Assembly: GCA_020444775.1 (NCBI GenBank) | Contig: JAGRHX010000153.1 | Span: 1-8,313 of the forward strand | Direction of reading: 5' to 3' | Source of the DNA: Gammaproteobacteria bacterium | GTDB lineage: Bacteria > Pseudomonadota > Gammaproteobacteria > HK1 | Length of the DNA stretch: 8,313 nucleotides | In this document: piece by piece, positions 1 to 5,708 of the stretch | Numbering within the stretch: the first letter of the stretch is position 1 | Layout: each line of letters begins with the position of its first letter | Made by a program: the position numbers and the translations under genes | The notes under the pieces: model-generated | The model's input: only the letters and a program-made list of their open reading frames with translations | The model's database searches: none | Told to the model about the DNA's origin: nothing

Positions 1-1
1 T

Positions 2-784
2 GTGCTCGGTCGCGTGGCGCGACGGATCTGGGCGACCACCATGCGTGACCGATACGGCGCCAACGAGCGCAGCAAGAAGCTCAAGTATCACATCCACACC
101 TCGGGCCGTTCGCTGCATGCGCAGGAGATGGCATTCAATGACATCCGCACCACCTTGCAGGCCCTGATCGCGACCTATGACCACTGCAACAGCCTGCATA
201 CGAATGCCTATGATGAGGCCGTGACCACCCCGTCCGAGGCGTCTGTGCGCAGGGCCCTGGCGATCCAGCTGATCATCAACCGCGAATGGGGGCTTGCGAA
301 GAACGAGAACCCGAACCAGGGCAGTTTCATCATCGAGGAGCTCACCGATCTCGTCGAGGAGGCCGTGCTACAGGAGTTCGAGCGGATCTCGGAGCGCGGT
401 GGAGTGCTCGGCGCGATGGAGACCGGTTATCAGCGCGGCAGGATCCAGGATGAGTCGTTGTACTACGAGCACAAGAAGCACGACGGTTCGTTGCCGATCG
501 TCGGTGTCAATACCTTCTTGTCCAGCGAGAGCGATTCGACCGAGGCCGTGATCGAGCTCGCCCGTTCCACGATGGAAGAGAAGGAGAGCCAGCTGCAGCG
601 TTTGCAGCGGTTCAAGTCTGAGCACGCTTGCGAGCACGACGCGATGATAACGAGACTGAAGCAGGCGGTGGTGGACGACGAGAACGTGTTCGCCGTGCTC
701 ATGGACGCGGTGCGCTGCTGCACCCTGGGAGAGATCACCCAGACCTTTTTCGAGGTGGGTGGACAGTATCGACGCAACATGTGA
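2..784 (+). CDS. icmF: Fused isobutyryl-CoA mutase IcmF, C-terminal part (5' end outside window)
   Basis: The reading frame is open from the first bases of the window, so this is the last ~260 residues of a longer protein. The GTG at position 2 is an internal codon, not a start. The translation matches the substrate-binding subunit of adenosylcobalamin-dependent acyl-CoA mutases. It has a [10 protein letters not shown] segment (about residues 33-42), [22 protein letters not shown] (about 63-73) and [15 protein letters not shown]. The corresponding motif in methylmalonyl-CoA mutase is TSGWSL, whereas GRSLHAQE and the ending VGGQYRRNM are what I know from IcmF. IcmF fuses a B12-binding domain, a G-protein chaperone and this barrel domain in about 1,090 residues. 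It interconverts isobutyryl-CoA and butyryl-CoA in the cytosol, and some members act on isovaleryl-/pivalyl-CoA. The C-terminus looks complete. The B12-binding and GTPase domains, and probably the best specificity residues, lie left of the window, so a related mutase remains possible. Confidence 0.93.
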   Translation: MLGRVARRIWATTMRDRYGANERSKKLKYHIHTSGRSLHAQEMAFNDIRTTLQALIATYDHCNSLHTNAYDEAVTTPSEASVRRALAIQLIINREWGLAKNENPNQGSFIIEELTDLVEEAVLQEFERISERGGVLGAMETGYQRGRIQDESLYYEHKKHDGSLPIVGVNTFLSSESDSTEAVIELARSTMEEKESQLQRLQRFKSEHACEHDAMITRLKQAVVDDENVFAVLMDAVRCCTLGEITQTFFEVGGQYRRNM

Positions 785-883
785 AGCCGACACGCACCAG
801 CGTGAGGCGCCAATCGACTTGTACGGCATGGCGCGTTGTCAGCACGCGACGGTCCGTTCGGTCCTCGCTGCCGGGCAATCGAA

Positions 884-896
884 GGTCACCGTGACC
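884..896. promoter_or_regulatory. Inverted repeat ggtcac-c-gtgacc upstream of the GNAT gene
   Basis: A perfect 6-bp dyad around a single central base lies in the 159-nt gap between the mutase stop and the acetyltransferase start. Its size and position would suit a repressor half-site pair. No factor can be named from sequence, and a dyad this short can occur by chance. Confidence 0.25.
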
Positions 897-900
897 ATCT

Positions 901-932
901 GGGTGTGAGCGCCACGTGGGTGTGAACACGTG
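901..932. repeat. Imperfect direct repeat gggtgtga...cacgtg, two copies
   Basis: The octamer gggtgtga occurs at 901-908 and 918-925. Each copy is followed by the palindrome cacgtg, at 913-918 and 927-932, so the two units share one base. The second cacgtg ends one base before the AAGGAG Shine-Dalgarno of the acetyltransferase. In RNA the two cacgtg copies could pair across an 8-nt loop, placing a small hairpin against the ribosome-binding site. A duplicated operator is an alternative reading. Confidence 0.5.
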
Positions 933-943
933 AAGGAGCCAGC

Positions 944-1429
944 ATGTACGTCATGAAAACCGGTTATGAGCCCGGGCTGATCGGTGACATCGCGCGCCTG
1001 CATGCCCGCTACTATCACCAGCACTGGGGCTTCGGGGCATTCTTCGAAGCCAAGGTGGCCAGCGAACTGTCCGAGTTCGTCGCTCGCTACGACCCGCAAC
1101 GCGACTGTCTGTGGCGGCTGGTCGAGGACGATGCCCTGCATGGGACCATCACGGTCGATGGCGGTGGGCCGCGGGACGAGGGCGCGCACATCCGCTGGTT
1201 CATCACCTCCGACGCGGCGCGTGGCGGCGGTCATGGTCGCCAACTGCTGGCATCAGCGGTGGACTTCTGCCGCGAGGGTGGTCACGGCAAGACCTATCTG
1301 TGGACCTTCGAGGGGCTGGACGCCGCACGGCATCTGTACGAGTCCCTCGGCTTTCGCATGGTCGAGCAGCACAGCGGCGAGCAGTGGGGCAGCCGGGTGC
1401 AGGAGCAACGCTTCGAGCTGGTGCTGTGA
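944..1429 (+). CDS. GNAT family N-acetyltransferase
   Basis: This 161-residue protein is a complete single-domain GNAT fold, the usual length for the family. Motif A, which holds the acetyl-CoA pyrophosphate, is visible as R93-GG-G96-H-G98-R within a beta-strand/helix unit (HIRWFITSD then RGGGHGRQLLASAVDFC). The later segment LDAARHLYESLGFRMVEQ (about 125-142) is the typical strand-helix-strand end, with Y132 in the place often used as the general acid. An N-terminal GLIGDIARLHARYYHQHWGF segment resembles the GNAT half of MarR-GNAT fusion proteins, but no MarR domain is present here. The acceptor (small amine, amino acid or protein) cannot be told. AAGGAG at 933-938 with a 5-nt spacer fixes the ATG. 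The gene stands alone: 159 nt separate it from the mutase, and a hairpin follows its stop. Confidence 0.88.
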   Translation: MYVMKTGYEPGLIGDIARLHARYYHQHWGFGAFFEAKVASELSEFVARYDPQRDCLWRLVEDDALHGTITVDGGGPRDEGAHIRWFITSDAARGGGHGRQLLASAVDFCREGGHGKTYLWTFEGLDAARHLYESLGFRMVEQHSGEQWGSRVQEQRFELVL

Positions 1430-1430
1430 C

Positions 1431-1466
1431 GGCCCGCGTGGCCGCTGCCAGGCCGACTCGCGGGTC
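1431..1466 (+). terminator. GC-rich stem-loop just after the GNAT stop
   Basis: ggcccgcg (1431-1438) pairs with cgcgggtc (1459-1466), 8 bp with one G-U. The loop can form a further ggcc/ggcc stem. It begins two bases after the stop codon, where a terminator or 3'-protecting hairpin would sit. No run of T follows, so a canonical intrinsic terminator is not supported. Confidence 0.35.
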
Positions 1467-1673
1467 ACGCAACGCAGTTGTGGGACAGCCCATGAACGGC
1501 CGCGGTCGGGGCGATCACTGGTACCGGAGCGTTACAGCATTGGGTGATGTGTGCCGCCTCGAAGTGCCTTATGCAAAGAAATTCTTGGAACTGACGGAAT
1601 CCAGCGGCAAGATGTGCATGCAAGATGCGCGTTCGTGGCGCTCTGCGAACAGCCCGAAGCGGCGCCTCTTGGG

Positions 1674-1695
1674 GCCGATGTTGCGCTGCATCGGC
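1674..1695 (+). other. Perfect 7-bp hairpin upstream of the RRM gene
   Basis: gccgatg (1674-1680) and catcggc (1689-1695) form a perfect inverted repeat around the 8-nt loop ttgcgctg, about 70 nt before the RRM start. It may be part of a structured leader or an operator. The sequence alone does not decide. Confidence 0.35.
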
Positions 1696-1765
1696 ACTAT
1701 GTCTGGGGTGGTGTGTTGGCCCGGAGATAGGTAGGCACGAGGAACACACGACTGCATGAGCTCGT

Positions 1766-2044
1766 TTGTTTGTGAACATTTACGTCGGCAACCTGCCTTA
1801 CAGCATGACAGACGAAGAGCTGGGTGAGCTCTTCTCCCAGTTTGGCCAGTTCACGAGTGCCAAGGTGATCATGGATCGCGATACCGGTCGCTCGAAGGGG
1901 TTCGGGTTCGTTGAGATGTCCGATGAGGCCGCGGCCGAGGAGGCCATCAAGGCACTCGATGGCAGCTCGGTCAGTGGTCGCAACATCAAGGTGAACGAGG
2001 CGCGGCCGCGAGAGCCTCGTCCACAGCGGCGCCCAAGATACTGA
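1766..2044 (+). CDS. Small single-RRM RNA-binding protein
   Basis: The product is one RNA recognition motif plus a short basic tail, about 90-92 residues. RNP2 is IYVGNL (residues 5-10) and RNP1 is KGFGFVEM (44-51). These supply the aromatic residues Y6, F46 and F48 that stack on RNA bases. The tail after residue 79 is rich in Arg and Pro and should add non-specific RNA affinity. Bacterial proteins of this type (cyanobacterial Rbp and proteobacterial homologues) bind single-stranded RNA and are often cold-responsive; the target here is unknown. There is no in-frame ATG. A stop at 1757-1759 limits the start to TTG 1766 (GAG at 1758-1760, 5-nt spacer) or GTG 1772, which would give MNIYVGNLPY, a common family beginning. 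The RRM assignment is secure; the start is not. A strong hairpin follows the stop. Confidence 0.93.
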   Translation: MFVNIYVGNLPYSMTDEELGELFSQFGQFTSAKVIMDRDTGRSKGFGFVEMSDEAAAEEAIKALDGSSVSGRNIKVNEARPREPRPQRRPRY

Positions 2045-2059
2045 AATAGATCCGTACAG

Positions 2060-2088
2060 CACCCGGTCAGCGTATCGCTGGCCGGGTG
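2060..2088 (+). terminator. 13-bp hairpin downstream of the RRM gene
   Basis: cacccggtcagcg (2060-2072) and cgctggccgggtg (2076-2088) form a 13-bp stem with one G-U pair and a 3-nt loop, starting 16 nt after the RRM stop. Stem strength and position fit a terminator or 3'-end stabiliser. The following bases (tgtcgtg) are not a T-tract, so termination would have to be atypical or Rho-assisted. Confidence 0.6.
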
Positions 2089-2350
2089 TGTCGTGACCGG
2101 TCGCCCTCGTCGCGAGGGATCGAGCAGCTTCACATCCATCCGCCATGACGGCGCTGTGATGAGGGCAGGGGCCCCGTTCGTCTGGGCCAGGGATGATCGT
2201 GGCGGCGAATGGAGACCGGCGCGGGGTGCGGTCTGGGGGTGATCGGCCTGACAGGCGATTGCTCCGCGGGCTTTGTTGCACGGCCCGCCGATCATCGTTG
2301 CGTCATCCAGACGCGACGCGGGCGTCGTTTGTCCCCGCTACTACTCACCG

Positions 2351-2389
2351 CTACCTCGCGGTGAACTACCTCGGCTTTGAACTACCTCG
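2351..2389. repeat. Three copies of ctacctcg at 15- and 16-bp intervals
   Basis: Copies begin at 2351, 2366 and 2382. The last two extend to the 11-mer gaactacctcg (2363-2373 and 2379-2389). The spacing is about one and a half helical turns. Because the array lies at the 3' ends of two convergent genes, a promoter-type operator is unlikely. A decayed tandem duplication is the simpler reading. Confidence 0.5.
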
Positions 2390-2429
2390 ATTGCGTTGAT
2401 TCACTCCGACAGCGGCGCGACGGTCGCGT

Positions 2430-3107
2430 TCAGTGCGGCAGCGCCGTGCGCAGCCGTTCCAACCACGGGTCCAGCAAGCCGCTCTTGTACAGCGCGTAGG
2501 CAAGCGCCGCGGGCCAGAAGATCAGCAGCAGCACGATGAACAGCCAGGGCTTGAAGGGCTCCCGGGTGTCTTCCAGTGCCGTCAGTCTGGAGCGGTACTC
2601 GCTGCGCAGGGCATCGAGCCGAGCGCCACCCACCGGCTGTGCGCAGAATCCGCAGCGTGGCGGGTCCGGTTCGTCGAGTCGCACCGCCTGGTTGATCTGC
2701 GCGCCACACGACGGGCAGTGTTCGACCAGGACCACCTGTGATTCGGGCGCGAGCCTGTCCAGCACACGGTCGGTCTGCGGCTCCCAGACCAGGAACATCG
2801 GCCGCCGGCCGTGTCGATTGCGGTTGATGTAGCGCAGCGTGCGCATCACCTCCTCTTCGCTCAGCCCCAGTGCACCGGCCAGCTCGTCGCGGGTGGCGCG
2901 CTGGCCGGCGCGTATCAGATCGATGACGGCGTCGGCGCGCAGCCGTTTCGAGCGCAGATGGTAACCGGCGAGCAGACACGCGGCCGCGGCGCTCAGCGCG
3001 AATGCGGTGAGTGTGGGAGAGCCGATGAGACCGAACAACGACACCCCCACCACCAGCCAACCAGCGCGGATCAGATGTCTATCGATGAGATTGCCGCGGA
3101 CGTTCAT
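2430..3107 (-). CDS. Membrane protein with helix-turn-helix-like segment and zinc ribbon, function unknown
   Basis: I do not recognise a named family for this 225-residue protein. Residues about 12-29 and 31-51 are hydrophobic and split by a Gly-Ser-Pro turn, giving a TM hairpin. Basic residues before it and after it (LRSKRLR) put both ends in the cytoplasm. Residues about 57-96 read as a winged-helix-like unit: DAVIDLIRAGQ, then TRDELAGALGLSEEEVMRTLRYI. Four cysteines in CPSC (131-134) and CGFC (152-155), 17 residues apart, form a probable zinc ribbon. Residues 188-207 (WLFIVLLLIFWPAALAYALY) are a third TM helix followed by a short amphipathic end. The middle domains would face the cytoplasm, so a membrane-tethered DNA- or protein-binding regulator is an inference. 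There is no clear Shine-Dalgarno before the ATG. The gene is divergent from the NRDE gene. Confidence 0.8.
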   Translation of the reverse strand: MNVRGNLIDRHLIRAGWLVVGVSLFGLIGSPTLTAFALSAAAACLLAGYHLRSKRLRADAVIDLIRAGQRATRDELAGALGLSEEEVMRTLRYINRNRHGRRPMFLVWEPQTDRVLDRLAPESQVVLVEHCPSCGAQINQAVRLDEPDPPRCGFCAQPVGGARLDALRSEYRSRLTALEDTREPFKPWLFIVLLLIFWPAALAYALYKSGLLDPWLERLRTALPH

Positions 3108-3180
3108 GGCTGAAGGATATGGGGTTGGCGCGGTGAATCCAAAACCATGGCCGGTTGTCCCTTCGTCGGCGGCGCAACGG

Positions 3181-3222
3181 CGTCCCGGACTGGGCGTCCC
3201 GGACTGGGCGTCCCGGGCTGGG
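3181..3222. repeat. 14-bp tandem repeat, three copies, in the divergent promoter region
   Basis: The unit cgtcccggactggg occurs at 3181-3194 and 3195-3208 exactly, and at 3209-3222 with one change (a to g). The array lies between two divergent genes and ends 26 bp before the TATAAT, so it covers the area just upstream of the expected -35 position. It could be a slippage-prone minisatellite or a set of protein-binding sites. Confidence 0.85.
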
Positions 3223-3248
3223 GCGCCACGGACGGGCCTTAGCGATCC

Positions 3249-3254
3249 TATAAT
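3249..3254 (+). promoter_or_regulatory. Perfect TATAAT -10 element upstream of the NRDE gene
   Basis: TATAAT lies 44 nt before the NRDE ATG in an otherwise GC-rich stretch. At the 17-bp distance the -35 hexamer would be ccacgg (3226-3231), which does not match TTGACA, and no extended TG precedes it. If used, the promoter would need an activator or be weak. Transcription would begin near 3261. Confidence 0.5.
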
Positions 3255-3298
3255 GACCCGCTACGCAGACCGCCACGACCAGCCGGTGACGATTGCCC

Positions 3299-4090
3299 AT
3301 GTGCCTTATCTTCTTTGCCTACGACGTCTGGGATGAACACGCCCTGGTGGTGGCCGCCAACCGTGACGAATTCCACGGCCGGCGCTCTGCTACCTTGCAC
3401 GCATGGGATGACAATCCGGCGATTCTGGCTGGCCGCGATCTGGAGGCCGGCGGCACCTGGCTGGGCCTGCACAAGCGCGGCCGGTTCGCCGCGGTCACCA
3501 ACTTCCGCAGCGGCGGTATCCCCGGTCCGGCGCCGCTGTCGCGCGGTCATCTGGTCACCGATTTCCTGCAGTCGAGCTGGTCGGTCGAGGTCTTCATCGA
3601 ACGACTGCGGCCCAGCGCGCAGCTGTACAATGGATTCAACCTGCTGCTGTTCGACGGCGTGCGCATGGGGTACTTCAGTAATCGTACCGAGCCGGGCAGC
3701 GTGCCGGAGCTGCTGACACCCGGGGTCTATGGTCTGAGCAACCATCTGCTCGATACACCGTGGCCCAAGGTGGTGCAGGGCAAGGCCGAGTTCGAACGGC
3801 TGCGCGCAGCTGGCGCGCCGGGCCCCCAGGCGTTGTTCGACCTGTTGAGCGATCGTCGACGCCCGGACGACGCCGCGCTACCGTCCACGGGCGTCGATCT
3901 GCAGCGGGAACGGAATCTGGCACCGCGCTTCATCGTCGGTGACAGTTACGGTACCCGCTGCTCAAGCGTGGTGCTGCTGGAACGGTCTGGTCGCGTGGCG
4001 TTCCACGAGCAGAGTTACGACGCCACGGGACGACCATCGACGATGGTCAGCCTGGACGACCAGCTGCTGGCGAGCCCGCAGACAGCTTGA
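3299..4090 (+). CDS. NRDE family protein (TANGO2 homologue)
   Basis: This 263-residue protein carries the family signature at the start: MCLIFFAYD, then VVAANRDEF with N21-R22-D23-E24. Further family blocks are GGTWLGLHKRGRFAAVTNFR (51-70), GYFSNR (124-129), YGLSNHLLDTPWPKV (144-158) and GDSYGTRCSSVVLL (214-227). Cys2 directly after the initiator Met resembles the N-terminal nucleophile of Ntn hydrolases, to which the fold has been related. The eukaryotic homologue TANGO2/HRG-9 has been linked to heme trafficking and lipid homeostasis; the bacterial role is not settled. A TTG two codons upstream is in frame, but the conserved MCLI beginning selects ATG 3299, with GGTGA at 3285-3289 as a modest ribosome-binding site. 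No signal peptide is seen. It is followed by 116 nt with two dyads, then the isochorismatase gene. Confidence 0.9.
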   Translation: MCLIFFAYDVWDEHALVVAANRDEFHGRRSATLHAWDDNPAILAGRDLEAGGTWLGLHKRGRFAAVTNFRSGGIPGPAPLSRGHLVTDFLQSSWSVEVFIERLRPSAQLYNGFNLLLFDGVRMGYFSNRTEPGSVPELLTPGVYGLSNHLLDTPWPKVVQGKAEFERLRAAGAPGPQALFDLLSDRRRPDDAALPSTGVDLQRERNLAPRFIVGDSYGTRCSSVVLLERSGRVAFHEQSYDATGRPSTMVSLDDQLLASPQTA

Positions 4091-4125
4091 GGGCCATCCA
4101 GTGGCGAATGGCGGCGGTTCCGCCC

Positions 4126-4156
4126 GATTGCTGGATTCTGTCCCAGATCAGCAATC
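4126..4156 (+). other. Hairpin with perfect 8-bp outer arms between NRDE and isochorismatase genes
   Basis: gattgctg (4126-4133) and cagcaatc (4149-4156) are exact reverse complements. The 15-nt loop itself contains tctg-tcc-caga (4137-4147), so the element can fold into one long, slightly bulged hairpin. No T-tract follows. It may be a Rho-independent-like pause, an mRNA processing site or an operator. Confidence 0.5.
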
Positions 4157-4164
4157 AGACCAGG

Positions 4165-4176
4165 TCCGGCGCCGGA
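4165..4176. promoter_or_regulatory. 12-bp perfect palindrome tccggcgccgga
   Basis: This fully symmetrical site lies 30 nt before the isochorismatase ATG and 9 nt after the preceding hairpin. It could be a dimeric regulator site controlling the hydrolase gene. High GC content raises the chance of coincidental symmetry. Confidence 0.35.
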
Positions 4177-4206
4177 GTCGCCGCTACCGGTCATGACGAG
4201 CACAGC

Positions 4207-4779
4207 ATGAAGCCAAGCCAAAACGACGTTCTGATGCACCCGGCGCGCGCCTGTTTGTTGATCATCGACGTGCAGGAACGCCTGGCACCACACATACACG
4301 AGGGTCGCAACGTCATCGAGCGTTGTTGCTGGCTGATGGGCGTCGCGCGTCGGGTCGGCGTGCCCGTGCGTATCAGCGAGCACTATCCCGAGGGGCTCGG
4401 ACCGTGCGTGGCGGAGCTGCGCGACGGTCTGCGTGACGAGGAGATCTGGCGCAAGGACTGGTTCTCGTGCTGGTCCGAGCCGGCGCTGCAGTCGACGCTG
4501 CGCGCGCACCAGGCCGACCAGGTCGTGGTCTGCGGCATGGAGGCGCATGTCTGCGTGATGCAAAGTGCCCTCGAGATGCAGGCGGCTGGACTGAACGTAT
4601 TCCTGGTGGCGGACGCGGTCGGTAGCCAGCGGCCCGGCGACCGCGCCCTGGCCATCGAGCGCATGCGCGACAATGGCGTGCAGATCGTCAGCGCGGAGAT
4701 GGTCCTGTTCGAATGGGCGAGGCGTGGCGCGACGCCGCTGTTCCGGCAGCTGCATCGCGAGTTCCTGGCCAGGAGCTGA
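4207..4779 (+). CDS. Isochorismatase-family cysteine hydrolase
   Basis: This 190-residue protein has the full cysteine-hydrolase catalytic triad of the isochorismatase superfamily: D21 in LLIIDVQERL, K83 in WRKDWFSCW, and C116 in GMEAHVCVMQSAL. The conserved cis-peptide site is at G110-M111. The EHYPEGLGPCVAEL segment (58-71) resembles the YcaC/ISOC1-like branch, where the motif is usually Q/H-Y-P-x-GLG, rather than nicotinamidases, whose metal-binding Asp/His set I do not see. The substrate is unknown; family members hydrolyse amides or vinyl ethers in the cytosol. ATG 4207 has GAG at 4198-4200 with a 6-nt spacer. The frame continues open upstream to about 4087, but that part overlaps the dyads and has no family similarity. 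It could be co-transcribed with the NRDE gene, although 116 nt with hairpins intervene. Confidence 0.9.
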   Translation: MKPSQNDVLMHPARACLLIIDVQERLAPHIHEGRNVIERCCWLMGVARRVGVPVRISEHYPEGLGPCVAELRDGLRDEEIWRKDWFSCWSEPALQSTLRAHQADQVVVCGMEAHVCVMQSALEMQAAGLNVFLVADAVGSQRPGDRALAIERMRDNGVQIVSAEMVLFEWARRGATPLFRQLHREFLARS

Positions 4780-4811
4780 GGCGCCGCCGTTCAGTCACGG
4801 ATCGTCATTCA

Positions 4812-4874
4812 GTCCCGGGTAGCGCGGGTCCCTCCGCAGCGAGGCGCCAGGTCGACCCGGGGTCAATCGCTACC
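4812..4874 (+). promoter_or_regulatory. Structured leader with two mutually exclusive stems upstream of the SDR gene
   Basis: Fold A: ggtagcg (4818-4824) pairs with cgctacc (4868-4874), and the adjacent cgggtc (4825-4830) pairs with gacccg (4854-4859). This gives 13 pairs continuous on the 5' side with an 8-nt bulge on the 3' side, capped by cctc/gagg (4831-4834/4841-4844). Fold B: gtcccgggt (4812-4820) pairs with acccggggt (4855-4863), 9 pairs including two G-U, and it uses bases needed by fold A. Both end about 20-30 nt before the ATG at 4894. This is an attenuator- or riboswitch-like arrangement, but no known riboswitch class is recognised. Confidence 0.4.
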
Positions 4875-4893
4875 AAACCATGGGAACCTAGAT

Positions 4894-5658
4894 ATGCAGA
4901 TGAGCAATCAGGCCGCGGTGGTGACCGGCGCTGCCTCGGGTATGGGCGCGGCCACTGCCGAGTATCTGGCCGGGCAGGGCGTGAAGGTGGCCTTGCTCGA
5001 TCGCAACCTGCAGGGTGCGAGAGCGGTCGCCGAACGCATCGGTGGTATCGCCCTGGAGTGCGACGTCGCCGACGCGCGCAGCGCCGAGCAGGCGGTGGCC
5101 GAGGCCGCCAGCGCCCACGGACCCGCGCGTCTGTGTGTCAACTGCGCGGGGATCGGCCCGGCGCAGCGAATGGTCGGGCGCGACGGACCGATGCCGCTGG
5201 ACGATTTCCGCCGTGTCATCGAGATCAATCTGATCGGCACCTTCAACGTCTCGCGTCTGGTGGCGGCCGGGGCCCAGGCGCTGCCGCCGCTGGACGATTC
5301 AGGTTCGCGTGGGGTGATCGTGATGACCGCCTCGGTCGCCGCCTACGAAGGCCAGATCGGCCAGTCGGCGTACAGCGCCTCCAAAGGCGGCGTGGTCGCG
5401 CTCACCCTGCCGATGGCGCGCGAGCTGGCACGTGCCGGGATACGCGTGGTGACGATCGCACCGGGGTTGATGCGCACGCCGATGCTGGCCGGTCTGCCAC
5501 AGCAGGTGCAGGACAGCCTCGCGACGCAGGTGCCGTTTCCGCAGCGCCTGGGCGATCCGACCGAATACGCGCGCCTGGTCGGACATATCATCGACAACGA
5601 CATGCTCAATGGCGAGGTGATACGTCTGGACGGCGCGATACGCATGCAACCGCGCTGA
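4894..5658 (+). CDS. HSD10-like SDR: 3-hydroxyacyl-CoA dehydrogenase type
   Basis: This is a classical short-chain dehydrogenase/reductase of 254 residues, the normal length. The cofactor motif is T11-GAAS-G16-M-G18. D36 at the end of beta-2 (VALLDRN) favours NAD over NADP. CDVAD (56-60) and NCAG (83-86, usually NNAG or NCAG) follow. The catalytic tetrad is N112, S147, Y160 and K164. APGLMRTPM (189-197) and the ending GEVIRLDGAIRMQPR match type II 3-hydroxyacyl-CoA dehydrogenase/HSD17B10. That enzyme oxidises 3-hydroxy-2-methylbutyryl-CoA in isoleucine breakdown and other 3-hydroxyacyl-CoAs. Another hydroxy substrate is possible, since SDR specificity is hard to read. ATG 4894 has a weak GGGA (4882-4885); ATG 4900 is an alternative. 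The gene sits between an isochorismatase-family hydrolase and an acyl-CoA ligase and fits the acyl-CoA theme of the window. Confidence 0.88.
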   Translation: MQMSNQAAVVTGAASGMGAATAEYLAGQGVKVALLDRNLQGARAVAERIGGIALECDVADARSAEQAVAEAASAHGPARLCVNCAGIGPAQRMVGRDGPMPLDDFRRVIEINLIGTFNVSRLVAAGAQALPPLDDSGSRGVIVMTASVAAYEGQIGQSAYSASKGGVVALTLPMARELARAGIRVVTIAPGLMRTPMLAGLPQQVQDSLATQVPFPQRLGDPTEYARLVGHIIDNDMLNGEVIRLDGAIRMQPR

Positions 5659-5708
5659 GTCTGGCGTCGCCGGACGGTGCCGCCGTGGCGGGTGCGTGGT
5701 GCCCGGCA

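Larger units (their letters stand above)
1430..1765. other. Gene-free stretch, possible long 5' leader of the RRM gene
   Basis: I find no convincing coding sequence in these 336 nt. Open frames exist on both strands but have low-complexity arginine/alanine/serine-rich translations. The middle (about 1540-1620) is visibly less GC-rich than the flanking genes. No clear -35/-10 pair stands out. The region could contain the promoter and untranslated leader of the RNA-binding protein downstream. Its recognisable structures are the hairpins at 1431-1466 and 1674-1695. Confidence 0.5.
2045..2429. other. Gene-free convergent intergenic region with several dyads
   Basis: This region lies between the 3' ends of the RRM gene (+) and the membrane protein gene (-). 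Besides the 13-bp hairpin it holds an 8-bp palindrome gaccggtc (2095-2102) and a hairpin ccctcg-tcg-cgaggg (2104-2118). It also has three copies of ctacctcg near 2351-2389. A weak cgcga-cgg-tcgcg dyad (2416-2428) sits at the end of the minus-strand gene. The short open frames here have no recognisable protein features. Confidence 0.5.

Noticed and set aside
2269..2295. Possible insertion-sequence end (ggctttgttgca resembles termini of some IS elements)
   Set aside because: There is no matching inverted end, target duplication or transposase fragment in the window. A 12-base resemblance from memory is insufficient.
2193..2399. Small plus-strand open frame of 68 codons
   Set aside because: There is no ribosome-binding site or recognisable protein feature, and it has a biased Arg-rich translation in a repeat-bearing intergenic region.
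2401..3060. Alternative minus-strand frame opposite/overlapping the membrane protein
   Set aside because: The translation is Arg/Ala/Gly-rich without hydrophobic segments. The other minus frame has coherent TM helices, an HTH-like pattern and paired cysteines.
3108..3130. Minus-strand promoter for the membrane protein (TTGGAT, 17-bp spacer, TATCCT)
   Set aside because: Only 3/6 and 4/6 matches, and the -10 lies about 5 nt from the ATG, requiring a leaderless transcript. The missing Shine-Dalgarno is compatible with that, but the evidence is too weak to annotate.
4087..4206. N-terminal extension of the isochorismatase-family protein
   Set aside because: The frame is open, but the extra 40 residues have no family similarity, lie over two DNA dyads, and ATG 4207 has a suitable ribosome-binding site and gives the normal family length.
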